From the NCBI GenBank assembly GCA_018780645.1, contig JADMJJ010000006.1, positions 28,909 to 92,908 of the forward strand: a DNA stretch of 64,000 bases, read 5' to 3'. The number at the start of each line of letters is the position of its first letter. Position 1 is the first letter of the stretch. The notes beneath the pieces are model-generated. The model ran no database searches. It was not told the DNA's origin and saw only the letters and a program-made list of their open reading frames with translations. Below, piece by piece: positions 48,048 to 55,775 of the stretch. The position numbers and the translations under genes are program-made. The stretch is from Burkholderiaceae bacterium. Lineage in GTDB: Bacteria; Pseudomonadota; Gammaproteobacteria; Burkholderiales; Burkholderiaceae_C.

Positions 48048-50459
48048 TCACAGATCGAAGCTCAGCTCGGCGCTGTAGCTGCGCTGGGGATAGGGGTGGA
48101 AATTCCAGTACTGGTAGTTGTTCAGGTTGTCGATGCCGGCGGCCAGGCTCCACTGCCTGTTGATCTGGTAGCGCACACGCAGATCGGTGGTGACGAATTT
48201 CGAGAAGGCCTGGTAGGCAATGCCGTTGGGGTCGCTGTTGTTGAGCGTGCCGTACTGCTGGCCGGAGTAGCGCATGCCGTAGCTGGCCGACAGCGCCGGC
48301 GTCACTTGGTAGCTGGCCAGCAGGGTGGCGCGCCACTTGGGCACGCGCGGCTGCTGGCGGCCTATCGTGTCGCCTGGTGTGGTGACGAAGCCGCTGTTCT
48401 CCTTGATCGTCGAGTCGGCATAGGTCAGGCTGGCCTGCAGCTCCAGGCCCTTGACGAACAGATCACCGGCCTGCAGCGCCACCTCGAAGCCGGTGGTGGC
48501 GATACGGCCTATGTTCTGCACACTGGAGACCGTCCTGCCGTCGATCACGCTGGACTGCGAGTACAGCGCGTCGCGGGTGTCTTCATGAAACAGGCTGGTG
48601 CGCAACTGGTGGGCGCCCAGGCTCCAGGTGGCGCTGAGCTCGGTGGTCCAGCCCTTCTCGGGTTTGAGGTTCGGGTTGGTGGCCGGATCATTGGGCACAT
48701 AGGCGCCGGTCGCGCTGACGCCGCCCTGGTAGAGCTCGCCGGCCGTGGGCATGCGCACGGCGCGGCCGGTGGACAGTTTCAGGGTCAGGTCTTGCGATGC
48801 CTGATAGCCGATGGCCGCCTTGGGCGAGAAATAGGTCTCGCTGCGGGCGGCGTAGGCCACCGTCGTGCCATTGGCGGCGGTCTTGCTGCCGCCCATGGCC
48901 TGCCACTGTTCCAGGCGGCCGCCCACCATCGTCTTCAGCTGCTCGCTGAGCTCCCAGGTGTCCTGCGCGTAGGCGCTGCGCAGCTGGGTCTTGCCGCTGA
49001 AGGCGGTGAACAGGGCGGTCGGGCCGCCGGCGGCCCAGTCGCCGGCGTCGCTGGTCAGCTGGCGCCATTGGTAGCGCTCCTGCTGGGCGCCAAAGTCCAC
49101 CTGATGGGCATCACCGACCGGGCGCCAGATGCCCTTGGCGGCCAGGGTGGTCCAGCCTGTGCCGGACAGGTTGACGATGCGGCCGGCGCCGCTGCTGTCG
49201 GCGCCCGGCCTGGCCCACAGCGGCGAGCGCGCCAGGTCCTTGGCATAGTCGTACTGGCTGGCGGCCAGCTCCCAATCGAATTCGCCGCCGCCATGACGCT
49301 TCAGGGACAGGCCGTGCATGCGGTGCTCCAGCGCCTCGCGGCCCTGACCGAAGTCATTCGCAGCCAGCGTGTAGGCTTTGCCGTCGATGCTGATCGGCGT
49401 GGCCTTGGCCGTGCCGCTGTTGGCGGCCAGCGCGTAGAACGGGTTGTCGGCGGCGTCGCGCAGATAGCTGGTCGAGCGGCCGGCCGAGGCATTGCGCCAC
49501 AGGCCGACCGTGTAGCTGGCGCGCAGAGCGGGGCTGAGGTCGTAGGCGAGCTTGAGCTTGGCGTGGTCCTGCACCGTGTGGTACTGGGTGCCGGCGCCGA
49601 TGATGACCCAGGGGATATTGCTCTTGTCCAGGCCGGGAAGGCTGCCGGTCACGGCAGTGGCGCCTGCGGCGGCCGGGGTGGTGGAGACCGGCTTGGTGAT
49701 GAAGGTCAGCGGCTGGCCATCGCTGTCCAGCCGGTTCACATTGATCCACCAGCTGAGGCCGCCCTCGCGGCTGCCGACCGAGGCGCTGGCTTGGTGGCCG
49801 CCATAGCGCTCGTGGGTGCTGTACAGATCGAAGGGCTGATGGAAGACGCCGACCTTGGCATGGGCCTCGAAGGTCTTGGGCATGCGCGTCTGGTAGTCGA
49901 CCACGGCGCCCACCGAGTTGCCCGAGTAGGCGGCCGAGAAGGGGCCGTAGAGCACATCGACTCGGGCAATCTCCTCCGGGGTGACCAGGCCCCAGCGCGG
50001 TGTGAAGCCGGCACCATTGCCCAGCAGATTGCTCAGGAGGATGCCGTCGGCATAGACCAGCGAGCGGGCGCTGTTGCCGGTGCCCGAGGCGCGGGTGGAC
50101 AGCACCGCATGGTTGTAGTCGCCGATATAGCGCTTGCGCACCAGCAGGCTGGGCAGGTATTTGAGCGCGTCCTCGGCGTCGGTGGCATTGATGTGGCGCT
50201 CGATCTCGGCGGCGTTGATGCCCTCGATCGTGGTCGGGATATTGGTCGGCAGCGAGGTCGGTGCGCTGCCGTTGACGCGCACCAGGCCCAGTTGGCGCAC
50301 CGGGCCGCCGCTGGTGGCCAGGGTGGTCGAGGGGCTGGCCTCGGGCTCGTCATCGCCGCAGCCCTCGCAGGCGTGGGCAGGGTGGATGGCAAGAAGGGCG
50401 CAGGCCTGGGCACAGGCCAAGGCCACGCTGCGCAGCGTGGCGGGAATCGGGGTGTTCAT
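48048..50459 (-). CDS. TonB-dependent receptor, probable copper receptor
   Basis: The 803-residue receptor has a signal peptide and an unusual mature N-terminus (about residues 30-40, CEGCGDDEP) that could bind metal. The plug domain (about 55-190) has the features RSLVYADGILLSNLL and VDVLYGPFSAAYSGNSVGAVVDYQTRMP. The barrel ends in a terminal Leu (AELSFDL). The order DUF2946 - receptor - YcnI resembles copper-linked clusters, and OprC/NosA-type receptors are known to supply copper for NosZ. Copper specificity is inferred from neighbours, not from ligand residues. Confidence 0.82.
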   Translation of the reverse strand: MNTPIPATLRSVALACAQACALLAIHPAHACEGCGDDEPEASPSTTLATSGGPVRQLGLVRVNGSAPTSLPTNIPTTIEGINAAEIERHINATDAEDALKYLPSLLVRKRYIGDYNHAVLSTRASGTGNSARSLVYADGILLSNLLGNGAGFTPRWGLVTPEEIARVDVLYGPFSAAYSGNSVGAVVDYQTRMPKTFEAHAKVGVFHQPFDLYSTHERYGGHQASASVGSREGGLSWWINVNRLDSDGQPLTFITKPVSTTPAAAGATAVTGSLPGLDKSNIPWVIIGAGTQYHTVQDHAKLKLAYDLSPALRASYTVGLWRNASAGRSTSYLRDAADNPFYALAANSGTAKATPISIDGKAYTLAANDFGQGREALEHRMHGLSLKRHGGGEFDWELAASQYDYAKDLARSPLWARPGADSSGAGRIVNLSGTGWTTLAAKGIWRPVGDAHQVDFGAQQERYQWRQLTSDAGDWAAGGPTALFTAFSGKTQLRSAYAQDTWELSEQLKTMVGGRLEQWQAMGGSKTAANGTTVAYAARSETYFSPKAAIGYQASQDLTLKLSTGRAVRMPTAGELYQGGVSATGAYVPNDPATNPNLKPEKGWTTELSATWSLGAHQLRTSLFHEDTRDALYSQSSVIDGRTVSSVQNIGRIATTGFEVALQAGDLFVKGLELQASLTYADSTIKENSGFVTTPGDTIGRQQPRVPKWRATLLASYQVTPALSASYGMRYSGQQYGTLNNSDPNGIAYQAFSKFVTTDLRVRYQINRQWSLAAGIDNLNNYQYWNFHPYPQRSYSAELSFDL

Positions 50460-50517
50460 GAGAAATCCGTAGAAAGCCGAGTGCGTCCGGCGCCAGGCGC
50501 GCGAACGACGATCGCGC

Positions 50518-50543
50518 AGCGCCTGCCGTCAAGGGCAGGGCGC
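50518..50543. repeat. Hairpin between the DUF2946 and TonB receptor genes
   Basis: GCGC-CTGCC ... GGCAG-GGCGC forms a GC stem with a loop of about five bases in the 99-base spacer of this operon. No T run is present. It may be a processing or pausing site. Confidence 0.45.
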
Positions 50544-50558
50544 ACGGCGCGTGGTAGC

Positions 50559-50966
50559 TCAGGCCTTCAGAGGTGGGGCGCGGGCCGGCGCGGCGCGCCA
50601 GGCGTGGGCCGTGTGCGGCGCGCTGTAGAAGCGCTCCGGCATGGCGAAGTCCATACCCTCGAGCAGCAGCACCGAGGCAGCGGCCGGGGGCGGTGCCAGG
50701 TCGGCATGGTGCAGATGGCACATCGCGCAGTGGCCGCTGAGCAGCATGTCCAGCGCCTCGCCGGGGCCCTGCTGCTGCTCGTCGCCGGCCGCTTGCGGGC
50801 TGGCAGCGCTGCGGCAGATCTCCTGCCAGCGGTAGTCGCTCTTCAGATGGCTCACCGCCGCGCTGATGGACGGCGCAAGCATGCCCAGCAGCAGGATCGC
50901 GATGGCGAACCAGGCTTGCAGTCGGTGGGGGCGATTGAGGCTGTGCACGGGGCGCATTCTAGCCAT
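50559..50966 (-). CDS. DUF2946-family protein with Cys/His motif
   Basis: The 135-residue protein has an N-terminal hydrophobic segment (WFAIAILLLGMLAPSISA) and the family core with SGHCAMCHLHHAD, which could bind copper or another metal. DUF2946 proteins are often beside copper-linked TonB receptors. It is the first gene of the presumed copper operon. The start at 50966 has no strong ribosome site and an ATG three codons later is an alternative. A one-mismatch Fnr/Dnr box lies about 75 bases upstream. Confidence 0.75.
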   Translation of the reverse strand: MARMRPVHSLNRPHRLQAWFAIAILLLGMLAPSISAAVSHLKSDYRWQEICRSAASPQAAGDEQQQGPGEALDMLLSGHCAMCHLHHADLAPPPAAASVLLLEGMDFAMPERFYSAPHTAHAWRAAPARAPPLKA

Positions 50967-51033
50967 GGCTGTGCCGGCGCCGGGTGAATCGGGCCCGCGG
51001 AGCCGGGTCTTGGCGCACCGGTCTGGGCCGCGC

Positions 51034-51047
51034 ATGATCTGCATCAA
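51034..51047. promoter_or_regulatory. Fnr/Dnr-like box in the DUF2946/DUF2249 divergent promoter
   Basis: ATGAT-CTGC-ATCAA differs from TTGAT-N4-ATCAA at one base. Rightward, a TAATAT at 51069-51074 lies about 31 bases from its centre, giving a start near 51081 and a site near -41. Leftward its centre is 74.5 bases before DUF2946. Confidence 0.7.
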
Positions 51048-51074
51048 ACCGCCGTCCAAGGGGCTTATTAATAT

Positions 51075-51095
51075 AGGTACACTTAAAATGCACCT
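51075..51095. promoter_or_regulatory. NsrR-like operator overlapping the DUF2249 transcription start
   Basis: Half-sites AGGTACACTT and, on the other strand, AGGTGCATTT flank a central A and match at eight of ten positions. The second half-site resembles the NsrR consensus. The repeat overlaps the predicted start and the gene encoding NsrR is in the same operon, so feedback repression is likely. Confidence 0.6.
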
Positions 51096-51106
51096 TTAGG
51101 CCAACC

Positions 51107-51388
51107 ATGACCCAGACCACCGCCATCGACGTTCGCAGCATCGCCCCGCGCGACCGCCATCCGACCATTTTCTCGACCTTCCGCGGCCTGGCCAGCGGCG
51201 AGGCCATCGAGCTGGTCAATGACCATGATCCGCGCCCGCTGTACCACCAGCTGCAGGCCGAATTCCCGGCTGGTTTCAGCTGGGACTACCTGGAGGCCGG
51301 GCCGGCCACCTGGCGCGTCAGCATCACCCGGCTCGGCGACGCACCCAAGAAGAGCGGCTGCTGCGGCTGCTGCGGCGGCGGGGGCTGA
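51107..51388 (+). CDS. DUF2249 protein with C-terminal cysteine cluster
   Basis: The 93-residue protein has the DUF2249 (TusA-like) fold, with DVRSIAPRDRHPTIFSTFRGL and the strand LVNDHDPRPLYHQLQAEFPAGFSWDYLE. The last residues hold Cys85, Cys86, Cys88 and Cys89 before a Gly run, a metal-binding pattern added to the domain. DUF2249 proteins are frequent in NO-response operons but their activity is unknown. It is the first gene before nsrR. Its promoter has an Fnr/Dnr-like box and an NsrR-like repeat. Confidence 0.82.
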   Translation: MTQTTAIDVRSIAPRDRHPTIFSTFRGLASGEAIELVNDHDPRPLYHQLQAEFPAGFSWDYLEAGPATWRVSITRLGDAPKKSGCCGCCGGGG

Positions 51389-51408
51389 GCCACCGTCAGA
51401 ATGACAGC

Positions 51409-51867
51409 ATGAAACTCACCAGCTTCACCGACTACAGCCTGCGCGTGCTGATCTATCTGGCGGCCGAGCCGCAGCGGCGCGCGACGATTGCCGAGATCGC
51501 CCAGTCCTTCCAGGTCTCCGAAAACCACCTGACCAAGGTGGTGCACTTCCTGGGCAAGAGCGGCTGGCTGGCGAATGTTCGCGGCAAGGGCGGTGGCCTG
51601 GCGTTGGCGATGGCGCCAGACCAGGTCGTCGTCGGACGCGTGGTGCGTGACACCGAGGGCGCGGCCCTGCCGGCCGAATGCTTCAGTGTCGATGGCGGCC
51701 ATTGCAGCATCGCCCCGATCTGCCATCTGCGCGACGTGCTGGCCGAGGCCGTGAACGCCTTCTACCTGGTGCTCGATGCCTACACCCTGGCCGATCTGGT
51801 GCACAACCGCGAGGCCCTGGCCGGGGTGATGTTCATCCGGCCCGCGCAGGCGGGACCCCCGTCATGA
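51409..51867 (+). CDS. nsrR: NsrR-type Rrf2 family NO-sensing repressor
   Basis: NsrR is a [4Fe-4S] repressor that is inactivated by NO. The 152-residue protein begins MKLTSFTDYSLRVLIYLA, has the winged helix (IAEIAQSFQVSENHLTKVVHFLGK), and the cluster cysteines Cys91, Cys99 and Cys105 (ECFSVDGGHCSIAPICHL). These are the three NsrR ligands. It follows DUF2249 by 20 bases and overlaps the next gene by four. Its likely target is the operator upstream of its own operon. Confidence 0.92.
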   Translation: MKLTSFTDYSLRVLIYLAAEPQRRATIAEIAQSFQVSENHLTKVVHFLGKSGWLANVRGKGGGLALAMAPDQVVVGRVVRDTEGAALPAECFSVDGGHCSIAPICHLRDVLAEAVNAFYLVLDAYTLADLVHNREALAGVMFIRPAQAGPPS

Positions 51868-52202
51868 ATGCCGACGCGCCACCCTATCCCTACAGCGGCC
51901 CGGAGGCACTGCGCGAGCCCATCCTGCAAGCGCTGACCCGGGTGGTGGACCCCGAGGTCTCGTTGAGCATTGTCGATGTCGGCCTGATCTACGGCGTCAC
52001 GGTCGATGACAGGCGCGCCCATGTGCTGATCACCATGACCTCGGCCGCCTGCCCGGTCACCGACGTGATCCTCGACGAGGTCGAGGCCGAGCTGGACCGC
52101 GTCGTGCCCGCCGCGCTGCAGATCGCCGTCGAGCTGGTCTGGGAGCCGCCCTGGCACGCGGATCGGATGAGCCCCCATGCCAAGCGCTTCATGCGCTGGT
52201 GA
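51864..52202 (+). CDS. SufT/PaaD-like metal-sulphur cluster assembly factor (DUF59)
   Basis: The 112-residue protein has the DUF59 fold (IVDVGLIYGVTVDDRRAHVLITMTSAACPVTDVILDEVE), whose Cys in AACPV is the conserved one. The C-terminal segment VWEPPWHADRMSPHAKRFM is typical. SufT-type proteins help to mature Fe-S proteins, so it could repair or load NsrR or other clusters damaged by NO. The ATG overlaps the nsrR stop (ATGA). Confidence 0.88.
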   Translation: MNADAPPYPYSGPEALREPILQALTRVVDPEVSLSIVDVGLIYGVTVDDRRAHVLITMTSAACPVTDVILDEVEAELDRVVPAALQIAVELVWEPPWHADRMSPHAKRFMRW

Positions 52203-52209
52203 GAACCTC

Positions 52210-53346
52210 GTGAGAACCCGCTCCACCGGCCGCAGGCCGCAGCCCCTCACCCGGCTGATCAAACCCCTGCTCTTGCTGCTGGTGGTCACTGCACTGCTGT
52301 CCGGCATTGCCGGAGGCCTGCTGCGCGCCGGCCTGCCGCTGCCGGGGGCCGGAGGCGACTGGGTCGGCCGCGCGGCCCTGGCCCATGCGGCGCTGATGAT
52401 GGTCGGCTTTCTGGCCAGCGTCATCGGCATCGAGCGGGCGGTGGCGGTGAGGCTGGGCTGGGCCTTTGCGGCGCCGCTGGGCAGCGGCCTGGCCGGTATC
52501 GCGCTGCTGCTGGGCCGCGCCGAGCTGGCCGCCGCTCTGGCCGTGCTGGCGGCGCTGGTCTTTGTTGGCGTCAACTGCGTCGTCGTGTCGCGCCAGCGCG
52601 CGGATCACACCGCGCTGCTGCTGGTCTCGGCCCTGGCCTTGCTGACGGGCACGCTGCTCTGGGCCGCGGGCCTGGGCGGCGAGGCCGTGCTGCCCTGGTG
52701 GTTTGCCTTCCTGGTGCTGACGATTGCCGCCGAGCGGCTGGAGATGACGCGGCTGATGCGTCGCCGCCCGTCCGCCCAGCGCTCGCTCTGTCTGTTGATG
52801 GCCGCGCTGCTGGCCGGTGCGGCCCTGTCAGCGGTCAACGCAGGTCTTGGCGGCCTGCTGTTCGGCGCCACCTTGAGCCTGCTGGCGCTGTGGCTGATGG
52901 TGTTCGACATCGCCCGCCGCACCCTGTTTGCCCATGGGCTGAGCCGCTATATGGCCGTCTGCCTGCTCGGCGGCTACGGCTGGCTGGGCCTGGCCGGCGC
53001 GGCCTGGGCGGCCACCGCGCTGGGTGGCCCCTGGCGCGACGCCGCGCTGCATGGGTTGGGCCTGGGTTTCATCATCAGCATGGTGATGGGCCATGCGCCG
53101 GTGATCCTGCCGGCGGTGGCGCGGGTCAAGCTGGAGTTCGGCCCGTTCTTCTTTGTGCCGCTGGCGCTGTTGCATCTGTCGCTGGCGCTGCGCCTGGGCG
53201 GCGGGGCGCTGGTCCCGCAATGGCGGATGCTGGGCGCCGGCCTGAATGCCGCCGCCATCGCGCTGTTCGCATTTACCGTGATCGCCGCCGCGTGGCGCTG
53301 GCGCATCAACCATGGCGCCTTGAGTGCCAGAGAGAGTCAAGCATGA
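52210..53346 (+). CDS. Polytopic membrane protein of the NO-response operon
   Basis: The 378-residue protein has about 11 or 12 membrane segments. Some segments (MGHAPVILPAVARVKLEFGP) are reminiscent of NnrS-like proteins but the NnrS marks are missing. It may be a distant NnrS relative. The start is a GTG eight bases after the SufT-like gene, with no ATG nearby. Its stop overlaps the following nnrS start (ATGA), so it is coupled to that gene. Function unknown. Confidence 0.7.
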   Translation: MRTRSTGRRPQPLTRLIKPLLLLLVVTALLSGIAGGLLRAGLPLPGAGGDWVGRAALAHAALMMVGFLASVIGIERAVAVRLGWAFAAPLGSGLAGIALLLGRAELAAALAVLAALVFVGVNCVVVSRQRADHTALLLVSALALLTGTLLWAAGLGGEAVLPWWFAFLVLTIAAERLEMTRLMRRRPSAQRSLCLLMAALLAGAALSAVNAGLGGLLFGATLSLLALWLMVFDIARRTLFAHGLSRYMAVCLLGGYGWLGLAGAAWAATALGGPWRDAALHGLGLGFIISMVMGHAPVILPAVARVKLEFGPFFFVPLALLHLSLALRLGGGALVPQWRMLGAGLNAAAIALFAFTVIAAAWRWRINHGALSARESQA

Positions 53347-54548
53347 GCTCATTCATCAAGATCGAGGAGCCGGTGCGGCCGGTGCCTGCGAACGGAGCCT
53401 CGCGCCCGTCAGCGCTGTGGAAGCTGGGTTTCCGGCCCTTCTATCTGCTGGCCAGCGGCTTTGCCGCGCTGTCGATCGCGCTGTGGGCGCTGCAGTTCTC
53501 GGGCTGGCTGGGCCGGCCCTATCTGCAGGGGCCGATGTGGCATGCGCACGAGATGTTGTTCGGCTTCACGCTGGCCGTGGTGGTGGGCTTCTTGCTCACC
53601 GCCGGCAGCAACTGGAGCGGCCGGCCCACGCTCAGCGGCAAGCCGCTGGCCGCGCTGGCCCTGCTGTGGCTGGCCGGCCGCGTGCTGGTGCTGACACCAT
53701 TCGGCTGGACGGCGGCCCTCGTCAACGCGGCCTTTCCGCTGTGTGCGGCGGTGGCCCTGGGCATCCCGTTCTTTGCCTCGCGCAACCGCCGCAACTACTT
53801 CTTCGTCGGCCTGCTGCTGCTGATGTCCCTGGCCCAGCTGGGTGTGCATCTGGCGCAGCTGGAGGTGCTCAGGCTGCCGGCCTGGGTCGGCATCCAGGTG
53901 GCGCTGGACGTGGTGCTGTTCATCATGGCGGTGATGGGCGGCCGGGTGATTCCGATGTTCACCAACAATGGCGTGCGCGGCGCCCAGGCCCAGCGCCAGC
54001 CCCGGCTGGAGCAGCTGACCCTGGGCTCAACCTTGGCCGTGCTGGCCGCCGATCTGCTGCAGCTGCCGGGACCCTTGCTGGTGCTGTTGCTGGGCCTCTG
54101 CGCCGCCGCGCATCTGGCGCGCTGGGCCCTGTGGCAGCCCTGGAAGACGCTGCGCGTGCCCATTGTCTGGATACTGCATGCGGCCTATGTCTGGATACCG
54201 CTGCACCTGCTGCTGCGCGGCCTCGCGGCGCTGGGCTGGGTGGCAAGCTCGACCGCCGTCCATGCGCTGACCGTGGGCGCCATCGGCGCGCTGGTGCTGG
54301 GCATGATGACGCGCACCGCACGCGGCCATACGGGCCTGCCGCTGCAGGCGGGCCGGGCCGAGATCGCCTGCTATCTGATGGTGTTGCTGGCCGCGCTGGT
54401 GCGCGTGTTCGTGCCGCTGGCCTGGCCGGTGCAGACGGTCAACGCGGTGCTGCTGTCGGCGGTGTTGTGGTCCGCCGCCTTCGGCCTGTACTTCGTGCGT
54501 TATTGGCCGATACTGACGCGGCCGCGTGTGGACGGCAGACCGGGTTGA
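53343..54548 (+). CDS. nnrS: NnrS family membrane protein (second copy)
   Basis: The 401-residue protein has about 12 membrane helices and typical NnrS blocks: the start region PSALWKLGFRPFYLLASGFAALSIALW, MWHAHEMLFGFTLAVVVGFLLTAGSNW, MGGRVIPMFTNNGVRG, and HALTVGAIGALVLGMMTRTARGHTG. His residues in these blocks are probable haem or copper ligands. It differs clearly from the first nnrS. It sits in the nsrR operon, which fits NO detoxification. Confidence 0.93.
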   Translation: MSSFIKIEEPVRPVPANGASRPSALWKLGFRPFYLLASGFAALSIALWALQFSGWLGRPYLQGPMWHAHEMLFGFTLAVVVGFLLTAGSNWSGRPTLSGKPLAALALLWLAGRVLVLTPFGWTAALVNAAFPLCAAVALGIPFFASRNRRNYFFVGLLLLMSLAQLGVHLAQLEVLRLPAWVGIQVALDVVLFIMAVMGGRVIPMFTNNGVRGAQAQRQPRLEQLTLGSTLAVLAADLLQLPGPLLVLLLGLCAAAHLARWALWQPWKTLRVPIVWILHAAYVWIPLHLLLRGLAALGWVASSTAVHALTVGAIGALVLGMMTRTARGHTGLPLQAGRAEIACYLMVLLAALVRVFVPLAWPVQTVNAVLLSAVLWSAAFGLYFVRYWPILTRPRVDGRPG

Positions 54549-54560
54549 TCGAACACTGCG

Positions 54561-54944
54561 ATGGACTACTTTCTTGTCAAGACGGTGCATCAGGGGGCCG
54601 TGCTGCTGTCGATATTCGGCTTCTTTGCCCGCGGCCTGGGCAGCCTGCTTGGTGCGGCCTGGGTGCAGGGCCGCCTGGCCAGGAGCCTGCCGCATGGCGT
54701 CGACACGGTGCTGCTGCTGTCGGCGCTGTGGCTGGCCTGGACCCTGCGGCTGACGCCCGACGAGGCGCCCTGGCTGCTGGCCAAGCTGATCGGCCTGCTG
54801 GTCTATATCGCCCTGGGCATGCTGGCCCTGAAACCTGGCCGGCCCTGGGGCATGCGCGCCGCAGCCTGGCTGGCGGCGCTGGCCACCGTGGGCTGGATGG
54901 TCTCGGTGGCCCTCACCAAGAACCCGCTGGGCTTCTTCGGCTGA
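54561..54944 (+). CDS. SirB family membrane protein
   Basis: A 127-residue protein with four hydrophobic segments, starting MDYFLVKTVHQGAVLLSIFGFFARGLGSL, matches the SirB family, whose role is unclear. It follows nnrS by 12 bases and is the last gene of this run. Its end overlaps the convergent FmdE-like gene by 32 bases. Confidence 0.75.
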   Translation: MDYFLVKTVHQGAVLLSIFGFFARGLGSLLGAAWVQGRLARSLPHGVDTVLLLSALWLAWTLRLTPDEAPWLLAKLIGLLVYIALGMLALKPGRPWGMRAAAWLAALATVGWMVSVALTKNPLGFFG

Positions 54945-55596
54945 TTGCCTGGACGAGCCGCGGCGGCGGCGCCTGGCGCGGTCGCCGCTCCACGGCCCGC
55001 ACCATGAACACGCCGGGGTCGTGGGCCAGGTCCAGCAGCAGATGCCGGACCCGCTGCTGCCACAGCCGTCCCATCAGTGCCAGCTCGTCGGCGGACAGGG
55101 TGCTCCTGGCATAGCTTGCCAGCAGCGCGTCGAGTGCGGGATCGGCCGGCGCCAGGGCCAGATCGGCCTGAGCGTCGACGGCGGCCTGGTTGTCCAGTCG
55201 CGTGTAGCGCAGCGACAGCGGCAGGTCGGGCGCGAAACGCTGCAACCCGACGCGTGAATGACGGCCGGCCAGGCCCTTGAAGCCGCTGCGGCCGGCCGCG
55301 CCGGTGAGCATCTGCACGACGGTGGCCACGACACCGGTGCTGCCGGCGCGGGCGTCGTCGCGGAACTCGACCTTGATGCCGCCGCGCTCGGGCAGGCCCT
55401 CGGGGTAGAGCTCGCGCAGGGCCAGCCAGGTCAGCCAGTAGGCGGCGGCCACGGTCGGGCAGGAGTGGCCGGCCAGTCGAACGGCGTCGTCATAGCCGTA
55501 TTCGAGAATGCCGCCCTCGGCGCAGGCCAGGGTCTCGGCCAGTGCGTCATGAACGCGCAGCCTGGGCACCTCGGCATAGAAGTCGGGGAGTTGCAT
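54913..55596 (-). CDS. FmdE-domain protein
   Basis: The 227-residue protein has an FmdE-type motif with His44 and Cys46 (RLAGHSCPTVAAAYWL), preceded by GGILEYGYDDAVRLAG, and a central EFRDDARAGSTGVVATVVQMLTGAAG. FmdE proteins are linked to molybdenum enzymes and are poorly understood. The C-terminal half is helical. The start with QLPDFYAEV has no strong ribosome site. A consensus Fnr/Dnr site lies about 90 bases upstream and a one-mismatch site (55632-55645) about 42. Confidence 0.72.
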   Translation of the reverse strand: MQLPDFYAEVPRLRVHDALAETLACAEGGILEYGYDDAVRLAGHSCPTVAAAYWLTWLALRELYPEGLPERGGIKVEFRDDARAGSTGVVATVVQMLTGAAGRSGFKGLAGRHSRVGLQRFAPDLPLSLRYTRLDNQAAVDAQADLALAPADPALDALLASYARSTLSADELALMGRLWQQRVRHLLLDLAHDPGVFMVRAVERRPRQAPPPRLVQAISRRSPAGSW

Positions 55597-55679
55597 GGCG
55601 CCGATTGAGACACTTGGCGCCATGCCCGTCCTTGATGCAGGACAAGCCTGTGCCGCGAGTTCGGCATGCTGGCGCTGCG

Positions 55680-55693
55680 TTGACACACATCAA
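55680..55693. promoter_or_regulatory. Fnr/Dnr-type box between the FmdE-like and chemoreceptor genes
   Basis: TTGA-CACACA-TCAA matches all eight consensus bases. Its centre is about 90 bases from each divergent start codon. A second candidate at 55632-55645 (TTGA-TGCAGG-ACAA) has one mismatch. Confidence 0.7.
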
Positions 55694-55775
55694 ACTTTGC
55701 GACAACACGGAGGCCTCTGGCCCTTATCTCGCGCCGCGCAAGACCGATGGCAGGGCATCACTACTTGAGAACAAA

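Noticed and set aside
48036..50987. 983-codon open frame on the plus strand opposite the TonB receptor and DUF2946 genes
   Set aside because: It mirrors the codon structure of the real genes in GC-rich DNA, is full of low-complexity Ala/Gly/Val/His runs, has no domain, and spans two genes and a spacer.
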